A stretch of DNA of 64,000 nt from Salinirubellus salinus (GTDB lineage: Archaea; Halobacteriota; Halobacteria; Halobacteriales; Haloarculaceae): the NCBI RefSeq assembly GCF_025231485.1, contig NZ_CP104003.1, forward strand, positions 1 through 64,000. Reading direction: 5' to 3'. Of the stretch, positions 50,112-58,796 are shown in pieces. The position numbers and the translations under genes are program-made. How positions within the stretch are numbered: the stretch's first letter is position 1; each line of letters starts with the position of its first letter. The notes below the pieces were generated by a model. The model saw only the letters and a program-made list of their open reading frames with translations, was not told the origin of the DNA and did not search any database.

Positions 50112-51654
50112 GACACCCGTGAGTGCGCTTTTCGGTGACCATCCCCAGACCAGACCCCTCAGCGACGCGTCCGTCGAGTTCCTCGACACGACGCTGCGCG
50201 ACGGTGAACAGGCACCCGGCGTCTCGCTCTCTCCCGCGGAGAAGGCCGACATCGCCCGTGGCCTCGACGCCGCTGGCGTCGACTACGTCGAGGCCGGGAG
50301 CGCGTGTACCGGACCGGGCGAGCGAGAGACCATCAAGCGCGTCGCCTCGCAGAACCTCGACGCGACGGTGACCTCGTTCGCCCGCGGCGTGCAGAACGAC
50401 ATCGACCTCGCACTGGAGTGCGACGTGGACGGCGTCAACCTCGTCGTGCCCGCGAGCGACCGGCACATCGAGACGAAGGTCGGCACCACCCGCGAGAGCG
50501 TCGTATCGAAGACGGCCGACCTGGTCGGGTACGCCGCGGACCACGGCCTGTGGGTCGAGGTGTTGGGCGAGGACGGCTCCCGCGCGGACCTCGACTTCCT
50601 GGTCGAACTCATGTCCGCCGCGATGGACGCGGGCGCCGACCGCGTCTGCGTGCCCGACACGGTGGGTCACGCCACGCCCGACCGGATGCTGGAGATATAC
50701 GCCGCGCTGAACGACGTCGGCCCGACCAGCACCCACACCCACGACGACCTCGGACTGGCCGTGACGAACGCGCTCGTCGGCATCGCCGCGGGCGCGGACC
50801 TCGTCCACGGCACCATCAACGGCGTGGGCGAGCGGGCCGGCAACGTCGCCATCGAGGAGGTCGCCATCGCGCTCTACCACGGCTACGGCGTGGAGACGCT
50901 CGACCTCGAGTACGTCTACGACGTGGCCCAGACCATCGCGAACGCGACGGGGATCCCGCTCGCGCCGAACAAGGCCGTCGTCGGCGAGAACGCGTTCACC
51001 CACGAGTCCGGCATCCACACCGACGGCACGCTCAAGGACGACGCGATGTACGAGCCGTACCCGCCGGAGACGGTGGGCCGTGAGCGCCGTCTCGTCCTCG
51101 GGAAGCACGCCGGCCGTGCGGGGGTGAAGGCCGCGCTCGCCGAACACGACGTGGACGTGAACGACGACGAACTCTCGGCCGTCGTCACCCGCGTCAAGGA
51201 ACTCGGCGACCGGGGCAAGCGCGTCACCGACGCGGACCTCCTGACCATCGCCGAGGAGGTGCAGGGCCGCGAACGCGACCGCCGCGTCGAACTGCTCGGA
51301 CTCACCGCCGCCAGCGGTTCGGGCCAGCCGACCGCCTCGGTCCGTCTCCGGGTGGACGACGAGGAACGGACCGCCGCCGGCACCGGGTCGGGACCGGTCG
51401 ATGCCGCCGTCGAGGCGGTGGAGGCCGCCCTCGGCAGCGCCGGACAGGCCCAGCTCGACAGCTACCACGTCGACGCCATCACGGGTGGCACGGACGCACT
51501 GGTGACCGTCGAGGTGCAGATGTCTCGGGGCGACCGGACCGTCACCACCACCGCGAGCGACGCGGACATCACCGTCGCCTCGGTGCAGGCGATGGTCGAC
51601 GCGCTGGACCGGCTGCTGGCGTACGAGCCGGACCGGGTGCTGGCCGACGACTAA
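50092..51654 (+). CDS. 2-isopropylmalate synthase/(R)-citramalate synthase family protein
   Basis: A 520-residue enzyme (from GTG 50092). The DRE-TIM barrel has FLDTTLRDGEQAPGVSLSP, EVLGEDGSRADLDFL, HTHDDLGLAVTNALVGIAAG and GTINGVGERAGN, which give the active-site and metal-binding residues. A C-terminal LeuA dimer/regulatory domain starts near residue 400. The family condenses acetyl-CoA with a 2-keto acid for leucine or isoleucine synthesis; citramalate synthase and isopropylmalate synthase are not separable by eye. Upstream in-frame codons (TWRIEEVAARRL) look coding but have no start codon, so the N-terminus is uncertain. Confidence 0.82.
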   Translation: MKFYGDETPVSALFGDHPQTRPLSDASVEFLDTTLRDGEQAPGVSLSPAEKADIARGLDAAGVDYVEAGSACTGPGERETIKRVASQNLDATVTSFARGVQNDIDLALECDVDGVNLVVPASDRHIETKVGTTRESVVSKTADLVGYAADHGLWVEVLGEDGSRADLDFLVELMSAAMDAGADRVCVPDTVGHATPDRMLEIYAALNDVGPTSTHTHDDLGLAVTNALVGIAAGADLVHGTINGVGERAGNVAIEEVAIALYHGYGVETLDLEYVYDVAQTIANATGIPLAPNKAVVGENAFTHESGIHTDGTLKDDAMYEPYPPETVGRERRLVLGKHAGRAGVKAALAEHDVDVNDDELSAVVTRVKELGDRGKRVTDADLLTIAEEVQGRERDRRVELLGLTAASGSGQPTASVRLRVDDEERTAAGTGSGPVDAAVEAVEAALGSAGQAQLDSYHVDAITGGTDALVTVEVQMSRGDRTVTTTASDADITVASVQAMVDALDRLLAYEPDRVLADD

Positions 51655-51760
51655 CCACGAAACTTTTCTCGTCGGGTTCGCTCGCTGCGCTCGCGAACCG
51701 CTCCTCGAAAACTTTCGATTCAAAGGCGCAGCTCGCTTCGCTCGCGGCGGGTGGGTGTAC
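51655..51760 (+). repeat. Extragenic structured element 3' of the synthase (copy B)
   Basis: The element begins directly after the stop. Outer stem CGAAACTTTT (51658-51667) pairs with AAAACTTTCG (51708-51717) with one mismatch; inner stem GGTTCGC (51675-51681) pairs with GCGAACC (51693-51699). Order, spacing and core (CTCGTCGGGT...ACCGCTCCT) match copy A at 38105-38202, although the stem sequences differ in a compensating way. Haloarchaeal genomes contain many GCTCGC-type palindromes, but the paired stems here go beyond that. Confidence 0.6.
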
Positions 51761-51833
51761 CTGTGGAACCGCACCGCGACAGGCCAGCCACCGCGCCGCC
51801 TCCACCAGTCGTCGAGAGGTCGAGAACGCCGAA

Positions 51834-53002
51834 TCAGTCGTCAGCGGGGACCGGTTCGCCCGTCTCTGCCTCACACTCGACGACCACCGGGTGCCGCCGA
51901 GTGGCGACCTCGCGCCGGAGCGCCTGCGCGAACGGCGGGACGGCGTTGCCCATCAGGACCACCGGCCAACCGTCCGCGAGGGCGGCGTCGAGCACCTCGG
52001 CGGCGGACTCGATCCGCTCGTCGTGGGCGACGACTGGGACCCGGAGCCGGCGGGTCAGCACGTCCCGGTGCGCGCCGACGACGCGCACCTGCTCGACCAG
52101 TCCCGCCTCCGCGAGCCAGTTCAGGTACTGGACGTACGTCGCGGTACGGCCGGGGCGGTCCGCCCGGAGGTAGACGACGGGCTGGAACACCTCCGGGGTG
52201 TCACCCTGGAGCGCCCGACGGACGAGTTCCGTGCTCTCCACGTCGTTGACGTTCGCGGCGTCGAAGACGCGTCCACCGGGGACCCGTGCCCACGCCATCT
52301 CGAACCGACCGGCGAACGCCTCGCGCTCTGCGGTCGTGAGCGGTGTGACGCCCGCGAGCACCAGCGCGGCCTCGAGGAGCGCCACCTGCTCGGCCGCCGG
52401 GTCGAGCGGCACCTCGGGGCCGACGGCCCGGACCAGCGTGGCGTCACGGCGCGCGAGTTCGCGCTCGAGGTAGGCCAGCACCTCCGGGTTCCGCTCGCCC
52501 GTGACGACCTGCACCCCGGGTGGCACCGAGCGTGCCAGCGAGCGGGCGATGCCGAGGTAGCCCTCCCCGAGCGTGTCGAGGTGGTCGCGACGGACGTTCG
52601 TCAGCACGACCAGCGTCGGTTCGACGTAGTCCTCGTTCACCAGTCGGGTGGTGTACTCCCGGATGCCCTGGTTCTCGACGACGAGGACGTCCACCGGCAC
52701 GAACCGGCGGAGTTCCGCAGCCGTCTCGTAGAGTTTGACGGGTCCGGACCGCTCGATGGGGTGGAGCGTCCCGTTGTACAGCGAGTGTGGCTCCTCGCCG
52801 GTGACCTTCGCGTACGTGTCGTACCCGCGGGCCACGAACGCCTCGTGGAGCCACGTCACCATCGAGGACTTCCCACGGGTGCCCGTGACGGCGATGCGAA
52901 CGTCGATATCCGCCAGCCGCCGGCGGTGGTCACGGCCACGGGTCAGCGCGCGCCGACGCGGCCGACGGTCGTCTCGACCTGGTCGTGGAATCTTCGGGTC
53001 AT
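51834..53002 (-). pseudogene. pgsB: PgsB-like Mur-ligase-fold poly-gamma-glutamate synthase, frameshifted
   Basis: The first frame starts MTRRFHDQVETTVGRVGAR at 53002, overlapping the PgsC stop by four bases. Near 52945 the frame moves to RDHRRRLADIDVRIAVTG, with the P-loop GTRGKSSMVTWL, then EEPHSLYNGTLHPIER and LVVENQGIREYTTRLV. FDAANVNDVESTELV is the PgsB-type central motif. PgsB (CapB) ligates glutamate into poly-gamma-glutamate using ATP. The span is one base short. Without the correction the P-loop frame has no start codon. Confidence 0.8.
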
Positions 53003-54216
53003 CGTCCAGTCACCTCCGTCGTGAACGGCGACGCGTCCAGCAGTCGCCGCTGGCTCGGTCTGAACCGTTCGAGATCGTACGCCTGCCACGCGGCGGCGGC
53101 GAGGACGACGACGCCGGCGGCGACGTGCCAGCCGGTGAGCGGCGTCCCGAGGCCGTCCGGCAGCGGCGTGACCAGCAGTCGGGCCACGGCGAACGAGACG
53201 ACGAAGATGCCCGCGCTCAGGACGAGCATCGCCGCCCGTTCGCGCCGCGCGGTGGCGTGGACCGCGTAGCCGCCGACCCCACCGAGCAGGCCGACGAACA
53301 CCGTCGTGAGCCCGCTGGCACCGCCGGTGAGGTCGAGGGCTACCGCCGCCGGGAGCGCCACCAGCACGCCCAGGACCGACCCCAGCGAGAGGAGCGCTCG
53401 GCCGTACAGCAGGGTCCGGCGGTGGACGACCTGCACGCCGGCGTAGACGACGGCGACGGTGCCGACGTACAGCGGGAGCACCCACCAGGTCCGGAACGCG
53501 AACAGGACCACGAGCGGGATGGCGACGACGCCGACCGACCGGAGCCCCCAGCGGAACCGGACGAACTCCGTCAGCGCCAGCCCGAGACCCACGACGACGG
53601 TGACCAGCCCGAGCGTCCCGACCGGCGGCTCGGCCAGCGTCGTCCGGAACCCGAGGATGTTCGCGACGTCCGACCCCGCGTCGAGCAGGACCGGCGTCAC
53701 GTACGTCGCGGGCGGGCGCGGCAGGAGCCCACAGGTCGTGCACGGCGGCGTCGCCCAGAGGACGAGCGCCACGACGCCGACCACGACGAGGCCGAGGTAG
53801 AGCGCCGCGGTCGCGGCGGCGTCCACCAGCCGTCGGTCGGCGTCCTGTCGGTGGAAGTTGTAGGCGGCGATCCCCGGCAGGATGCTCCCGTAGAACAGGA
53901 ACCCGCTGTCCGGGATGCCGCGGCCGACCGTGGCCGTCACGGCGAGCACGGCGACGACAGGGACGACGGCACCGAGCAGGACGGCCGTGAGCAGGAGACG
54001 CCGGCCGTAGAACAGCCAGCGCCGCTGGACGACCTCCAGGCCGACGTACGCGAGGGCGGTGCTCAGGAGGAACACGGGGAGTGCCCACACGCTCAGGAGG
54101 GTGTAGACCGCCAGCAGCGAGACGACGACCACTCCGCTGAGCCGGTAGCTACGCGCCGTCGCGGCCCACGCGCCGACGAGGAGCCCCAGGACGACCAGCA
54201 GCGTGACGAGTATCAT
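52999..54216 (-). CDS. pgsC: PgsC-like poly-gamma-glutamate biosynthesis membrane protein, duplicated
   Basis: A 405-residue membrane protein made of two similar halves: LPVFLLSTALAYVGLEVVQR with RRWLFYGRRLLLTAVLLGAV, and LPLYVGTVAVVYAGVQVVHR with RRTLLYGRALLSLGSVLG. Each resembles bacterial PgsC (CapC), the membrane partner of PgsB. A GGAGGTGACC ribosome binding site precedes ATG 54216. Its stop overlaps PgsB. No PgsA/CapA or PgsE is encoded here, so the exported polymer's anchoring is open. Confidence 0.75.
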   Translation of the reverse strand: MILVTLLVVLGLLVGAWAATARSYRLSGVVVVSLLAVYTLLSVWALPVFLLSTALAYVGLEVVQRRWLFYGRRLLLTAVLLGAVVPVVAVLAVTATVGRGIPDSGFLFYGSILPGIAAYNFHRQDADRRLVDAAATAALYLGLVVVGVVALVLWATPPCTTCGLLPRPPATYVTPVLLDAGSDVANILGFRTTLAEPPVGTLGLVTVVVGLGLALTEFVRFRWGLRSVGVVAIPLVVLFAFRTWWVLPLYVGTVAVVYAGVQVVHRRTLLYGRALLSLGSVLGVLVALPAAVALDLTGGASGLTTVFVGLLGGVGGYAVHATARRERAAMLVLSAGIFVVSFAVARLLVTPLPDGLGTPLTGWHVAAGVVVLAAAAWQAYDLERFRPSQRRLLDASPFTTEVTGR

Positions 54217-54418
54217 CGCTGGTCACCTCCGTCCCCTCCCGCCACCACCGGAGCGGACTCCAGCGTGGCTCGTGCCCGCGGCGATACCCCGCACGCCGTC
54301 CGGTCGCTGGATTCGCTCTTTCATGAGTGACTGTACGAATCCCGTGAGCTTTCGTCCTCGCTTGGCGGAGGCTAACCTCGGGGCGGGGCGCCGAACCCGA
54401 CCGAGCGGAAGAGTTTGG

Positions 54419-54853
54419 TCAGGTCACGTCGAACTCCTCCGGCGAGCGCCCGGCCTCCGCCAGCACGTCGTCGCTGACCTGGATGGGACAGTCCAGTCGC
54501 AGCGCGACGGCGATGGCGTCGGAGGGGCGAGCGTCGAAGGTGACGGCGCGGCGTTCGCCGTCGCGGTACTGCTCGGCGTCGATCTTCGCGAGGAACGTCC
54601 CGCCGGTCAGCGCGTCGATGCGGACGCGGTCGATGGCGGCGCCGAACTCGCCGACCATCTCCACGAGGAGGTCGTGGGTCAGGGGGCGGTCGAACGGGTC
54701 CCGGTCGAGCGCGTGCTGGATGGACTGGGCCTGGTCGGTGCTGATGAAGATGGGGACCACCCGGCCGTCGGCCTCGAGCATCACGACCGGGGCGTCGGGT
54801 CCACTCTCGGTGACGCTCATGCCCAACCCCCGAACCCTGGCCTCGTGCGTCAT
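54419..54853 (-). CDS. Bifunctional nuclease family protein (DUF151)
   Basis: A 144-residue protein with the DUF151 signatures VVMLEADGRVVPIFISTDQA, SIQHALDRDPFDRPLTHDLL and TFDARPSDAIAVALRLDCPI. Plant and bacterial members show DNase and RNase activity; archaeal members are uncharacterised. ATG 54853 begins the conserved domain. It is monocistronic and divergent from the next gene, sharing a short promoter region with a TATGAAAACTTTT stretch. Confidence 0.87.
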   Translation of the reverse strand: MTHEARVRGLGMSVTESGPDAPVVMLEADGRVVPIFISTDQAQSIQHALDRDPFDRPLTHDLLVEMVGEFGAAIDRVRIDALTGGTFLAKIDAEQYRDGERRAVTFDARPSDAIAVALRLDCPIQVSDDVLAEAGRSPEEFDVT

Positions 54854-54914
54854 CGAACCGAACTCGGACGAGCGGGTATGAAAACTTTTGCCACACCTGC
54901 GCCAACCGAACGGC

Positions 54915-55280
54915 GTGAACGGCGAGTTGTCGGCGTTCGAGGCGGGAACCTCGGACGCCGCGGACGAACAGGACGACGGCACGGCCGACGCGGGGTCGCC
55001 CGGCTACCTCGTCGACGTGAAACGCTCGGCCCGGAAGGCCAGCGTCGAGGCCGGCGAGTGGGTCCGTGACAACGGCACCAGACAGCGGTTCGACTCGAAG
55101 CCGCAGGCCCGTTCGTGGGCGCGCGACCTGAGCGGCGACCGGACGGTGTGGGTCCAGGACGCCCACCCGAAGGACGACAGCGTCGACGGCTACGTGGTCG
55201 CGCGTCGCTGGGACCCGGAGCGGAGTCGGGCGCGCGAGCAGACGGCCGCCACCGCACAGACCTCGCTCGACGCCCACTGA
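54915..55280 (+). CDS. Conserved haloarchaeal hypothetical protein
   Basis: A 121-residue protein from GTG 54915. Residues 1-40 are acidic and disordered. The core (GYLVDVKRSARKASVEAGEW, RQRFDSKPQARSWARDLSGD) is a compact basic/aromatic domain that may bind nucleic acid or nucleotide, ending in ARRWDPERSRAREQTAA. A TATGAAAACTTTT stretch 30 bases upstream fits a leaderless GTG. Homologues are common in haloarchaea in my memory. No function is known. Confidence 0.65.
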   Translation: MNGELSAFEAGTSDAADEQDDGTADAGSPGYLVDVKRSARKASVEAGEWVRDNGTRQRFDSKPQARSWARDLSGDRTVWVQDAHPKDDSVDGYVVARRWDPERSRAREQTAATAQTSLDAH

Positions 55281-55427
55281 GCCACGGGAGGTCACGGGGC
55301 CGCGACGTTCATTCCGTTCAACTCCGTTCAGACGCCCGAATCCGGCGTCGAACGGTCGTCGTCTGCTGAACCGACTGAACGCTCTGGCCCCCTCAAGTGG
55401 CCCCGGTCCCTCGTTCCGGGTGCAGCC

Positions 55428-55712
55428 ATGAAGCCGACACGCATCGTGGTCGCGGCGCTCGCGGTCCTCGCGCTCACACTGGGCGTGGGGGCCGCGGCCG
55501 CGGCCCCCGACGACGCACCGTCCGAGAACGCGCCCGCCGAGGCCGGCCCCCCGAGTGACCTGCCCGGGCCGGTCCCCGAATTCGTGGGCGACATCCACGA
55601 GACGGTACGCGGGTTCCTCGACGGGACCGTCGAGAACCTCGGGCAGGCCGTCAGCGACCTGACACCGGGTGACGGCGAGACGCCCGCGTCCGAGAACGCG
55701 GGCGGTGACTGA
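55428..55712 (+). CDS. Small secreted protein, hypothetical
   Basis: A 94-residue protein with a Sec-type signal (VVAALAVLALTLGVGAAAAA) and a small acidic mature part rich in Pro, Glu and Gly. It contains VGDIHETVRGFLDGTVENLG, likely one amphipathic helix. No lipobox is present. Function unknown. It lies alone between convergent and divergent neighbours. Confidence 0.65.
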   Translation: MKPTRIVVAALAVLALTLGVGAAAAAPDDAPSENAPAEAGPPSDLPGPVPEFVGDIHETVRGFLDGTVENLGQAVSDLTPGDGETPASENAGGD

Positions 55713-55800
55713 CGCCCCGAGTCCCACGACACGGTGGTCCCAACTGACGCACGCACCCTGCACGCAGTCCTCCGCCGCGGTCCGACCCGAGTCTCCCGTT

Positions 55801-57060
55801 CTATCCACGCCCGCCAGCGAGCCGTGCGGCCTCCGGCCGCCTTCGGAGTCGCTGCATCGCCAGCGTCCCCAGCACCGGTCCGACGACGAGCGGCGCGAAC
55901 GCCCACTGCCAGCCGACGGCCCCTTGCAGCACCGGCACCAGCTGTATCGACACCGTCGTCAGCAGGAACCCGACGGCCGTCTGGAGGGTGAGCGCCGTCC
56001 CGACGTAGGCCGGGTCGGCGAGCTCGGTGACGGCCGCGGAGAACTGCGCGGAGTCGGCCACGATGGTCACGCCCCAGACGAGCAGGAAGGGGAGCAGCGC
56101 GACGAGCGGGAGGCCGAAGAACGCGCCCGCCAGCACCGACGCGGACCCGGAGACGACCATCGCGGCGCTCGTGACCCGCGTCCGGCCGAGGCGGTCGGCG
56201 TAGCGTCCCGCGGCCACGGCCCCGACGCCACCGACGGCGATGGTCCCGAACGTCAGCAGTGAGGCGAGGCCGCTCGCGCCGTCGACGGCCCGCGTCGCCA
56301 CCAGGTAGGCCGGGAGCCACGTCCAGACCGCGTACAGCTCCCACATGTGCCCGAAGTAGCCGAGGTTCGCCAGCGTGGTGGCGCGGTCCGAGACGACCCG
56401 CCGGACGGCCGCGGGGTCGAACGGAGCCGCCGGGGCCTGATGCGGGCCGGGGCGGACGAGCAGTATCAGCCCCGCCGCGAGCACGGCGAGGCCGCTCGCC
56501 CCGAACAGGACGAGGCGCGGGCGTCCCACGCCGCCGAGCGCCCGCAGGAGGTGCGGGAGCGCGGACCCCACCGTCAGGGCGCCGACGACGGTGCCGATGG
56601 CGAGGCCACGCGCCTCGGTGAACCACCCCGCGGCGATCTTCATCCCGGGCGGATAGACGCCCGCCAGCGCCACGCCGGTCAGGAACCGGAGCGCGACGGC
56701 GGGGACGAGCGTGTCGACACTGGCGGCGAGGGCGGCCGTCGCGCCCGCGCCGGCGACAGCGCTCGCGGCGAACAGGTAGCGCGGCGGCACCGCGTCCGAG
56801 AGCGTGAGCGCGGCCGAGAGGAGCGCCCCCACGACGAACCCGACCTGCACGGCGCTCGTGAGGAGGCCGACCTCACCCGGGGTGAGTCCCCACGCGGCGG
56901 CGAGCTCCGGCGCGACGGCCGACGCCGAGAACCAGAGACTCATCGACAGGAGTTCGGCCGTCGCCACCAGCGCCAGCGCCCGCCACTTCGTCGGTCGCAC
57001 GTCCGGTCCCGAGGTGGGGCGCCGACTTGAACGCCGGTCGTTCTCGCGCGGCGGGTGCAT
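55801..57060 (-). CDS. Major facilitator superfamily transporter
   Basis: A 419-residue MFS protein with about twelve helices. ALALVATAELLSMSLWFSA is helix 1, with the motif SGRYADRLGRTRVTSAA-like sequence (AAGRYADRLGRTRVTS) after helix 8 and LTGVALAGVYPPGMKIAAG near helix 5. It resembles the nitrate/cyanate-type MFS group (YnfM/CynX) only loosely. Substrate unknown. ATG 57060 is used; an in-frame ATG at 57102 would add 14 residues with no membrane segment. Confidence 0.83.
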   Translation of the reverse strand: MHPPRENDRRSSRRPTSGPDVRPTKWRALALVATAELLSMSLWFSASAVAPELAAAWGLTPGEVGLLTSAVQVGFVVGALLSAALTLSDAVPPRYLFAASAVAGAGATAALAASVDTLVPAVALRFLTGVALAGVYPPGMKIAAGWFTEARGLAIGTVVGALTVGSALPHLLRALGGVGRPRLVLFGASGLAVLAAGLILLVRPGPHQAPAAPFDPAAVRRVVSDRATTLANLGYFGHMWELYAVWTWLPAYLVATRAVDGASGLASLLTFGTIAVGGVGAVAAGRYADRLGRTRVTSAAMVVSGSASVLAGAFFGLPLVALLPFLLVWGVTIVADSAQFSAAVTELADPAYVGTALTLQTAVGFLLTTVSIQLVPVLQGAVGWQWAFAPLVVGPVLGTLAMQRLRRRPEAARLAGGRG

Positions 57061-57133
57061 CGCGGCGATGGGACCGTCACCGGCCCGACCGGTCCGGCCC
57101 AACGCTTAGGCTCCCTGCCACGAACCCTCGGGT

Positions 57134-57928
57134 ATGAGTGACAGTCGACTCGTGGAGGAGTGGGAGTACGCCCGTCTGGAGGTCGAGGGACACCGCGCGG
57201 ACGTGACCATGACCCGGTCGGACAAGCGCAACGCGATGAACGAACCGCTGCTGGAGCAGTTGCGCGAGGCCATCGAGGCCGCGGACGCCCACGACGAGGT
57301 GCGCGCGCTGGTCCTGCAGGGCGACGGGCCGGTGTTCTGCGCGGGGATGGACCTCGAGATGATGCGTGACCGGAAGGAGTCGGGTGCGACGGCCGAGCGG
57401 TTCCCTCGCCTGCTCGAGACCATCGAGTCGGTGTCGGTGCCGACCGTCGCGGCCGTCAAGCGCGCGGCCCCGGCCGGCGCGTTCGAGTTGACCCTCCCGT
57501 TCGACTTCCGGGTCCTCGGCAGCGACGCTCGCTACGGGGTGCTGGAGGTCCAACTCGGGACGTTCCCGCACGGCGGGGCGACCCAGCGGCTCCCGCGGCT
57601 CGTGGGGCTCTCGAACGCGAAGCGAATCGTCCTCACCGGCGACTGGGTCGACCCCGAGGAAGCGAGGACGATGGGACTGGTCCACGACGTGGTCCCGGAC
57701 AACGAGGTGGACGCCCGTGCCCGCGACCTCGCGGACGACCTCTGCGAGAACGCGCCGCTCGGGATGGCGAACGCGAAGGTGGCGCTGAACGCGGCGCTGG
57801 AGACGCCGCTCGACGAGGGGCTGGAACTGGAGCGCACGCTCGGCGCCCAGCTGGACGACACGTACGACTACCACGAGGGGTTCAGCGCACGCATCGAGGA
57901 CCGCGAGCCGGAGTTCGAGGGACGCTAG
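57134..57928 (+). CDS. Enoyl-CoA hydratase/isomerase family protein
   Basis: A 264-residue crotonase-fold protein. The N-terminal half has TRSDKRNAMNEPLLEQL and the oxyanion-hole segment FCAGMDLEMM. The second oxyanion residue is in AAPAGAFELTLPFDFRVLGS, where family members usually have a Gly-rich GGG; here it is PAGAF. One of the two catalytic Glu positions sits in GVLEVQLGTFPHGGATQRLP. It acts on acyl-CoA thioesters, in fatty acid or aromatic degradation. The stop overlaps the convergent HTH gene. Confidence 0.85.
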   Translation: MSDSRLVEEWEYARLEVEGHRADVTMTRSDKRNAMNEPLLEQLREAIEAADAHDEVRALVLQGDGPVFCAGMDLEMMRDRKESGATAERFPRLLETIESVSVPTVAAVKRAAPAGAFELTLPFDFRVLGSDARYGVLEVQLGTFPHGGATQRLPRLVGLSNAKRIVLTGDWVDPEEARTMGLVHDVVPDNEVDARARDLADDLCENAPLGMANAKVALNAALETPLDEGLELERTLGAQLDDTYDYHEGFSARIEDREPEFEGR

Positions 57929-58725
57929 TCGAGCGAGTCGAAGTCGGCCGCGGTCACGCGCGTGGCGGCCTCACGGTACTCGTCCAGCGTCCGGTCGACC
58001 CACTCGTGGACGACTGGGTCGCTCGTCTCGAGCAAGGCACAGGGGGTGTCCTCCTCGTCGTACGGGAGGACGAGTGCGGTGTCGTCGACGGTCACCAGCG
58101 AGAACGGGACCGACCCCTCGTACCGGTAGAGCCTGACAGCATCGGAATCCAGCAGTTCACGGACGGTCGCGGCCGTCTCGGGGTGCGTCCGAGTCACGTC
58201 GACGGCGGCCGCTGCGAGGGTTATCTCGTAGGTCTGTCCCCGACTCACGAGGTCACGCTGCCTCGCGACCGTCTCGGGGTAGACGTTCGCACCGAGGAAC
58301 CGGACCCTCTCGGCCGTCTGGACGAGGTCGCCGACCCGCCGGAGGTGGGCCGACGGGTCCGGCGAGTGCGGCACCGTGACAGTCGCGTCCCGGAGGTGTG
58401 AGAGGTCGAACGGCAGCGCCGCCAGCGGGAGGTGCGGGGCCACCGCCCGGAGTCGCTGCGTGGTCTCGACCGTCTCCAGGAGGTCGCCGAACGCGTCGAA
58501 GAGGAGCCGACCGAGCGGGGTCAGCCGGTACTCGCGCCCCGCACGGTCGACCCACCCACGGGCCTCGGCGTCGGTGAGGACGCGCCCGAGCGTCGGCCGA
58601 CTGATACCGGTCACGTCGTGGAGTTCCGGGCGGGTGGCGGACCGTTCGGCCAGCGTCTCCAGCACCCGCACCCGGTTCGCGGAGCTAGCGAGGAACTCGA
58701 CGTCGTCGAGCGGCGTGACGGGCAT
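57925..58725 (-). CDS. HTH transcriptional regulator with FilR1-like sensor domain (paralogue 1)
   Basis: A 266-residue regulator. Residues 1-80 form a winged helix (RVRVLETLAERSATRPELHD, GISRPTLGRVLTDAEARGWV). The C-terminal 170 residues resemble the methanogenesis regulatory FilR1 middle domain (ALPFDLSHLRDATVTVPHSP, SDAVRLYRYEGSVPFSLVTV), a probable ligand sensor. It shares about the same architecture with the gene at 59795-60583. Ligand unknown; it probably controls the neighbouring halocyanin or itself. Confidence 0.82.
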   Translation of the reverse strand: MPVTPLDDVEFLASSANRVRVLETLAERSATRPELHDVTGISRPTLGRVLTDAEARGWVDRAGREYRLTPLGRLLFDAFGDLLETVETTQRLRAVAPHLPLAALPFDLSHLRDATVTVPHSPDPSAHLRRVGDLVQTAERVRFLGANVYPETVARQRDLVSRGQTYEITLAAAAVDVTRTHPETAATVRELLDSDAVRLYRYEGSVPFSLVTVDDTALVLPYDEEDTPCALLETSDPVVHEWVDRTLDEYREAATRVTAADFDSLD

Positions 58726-58796
58726 ATCGCTCTCTCAGCACGCCGACGAGCAAGAACACGCGCTCGCCGCACGCCCGGACCCGGTCCCCGAGCGGG

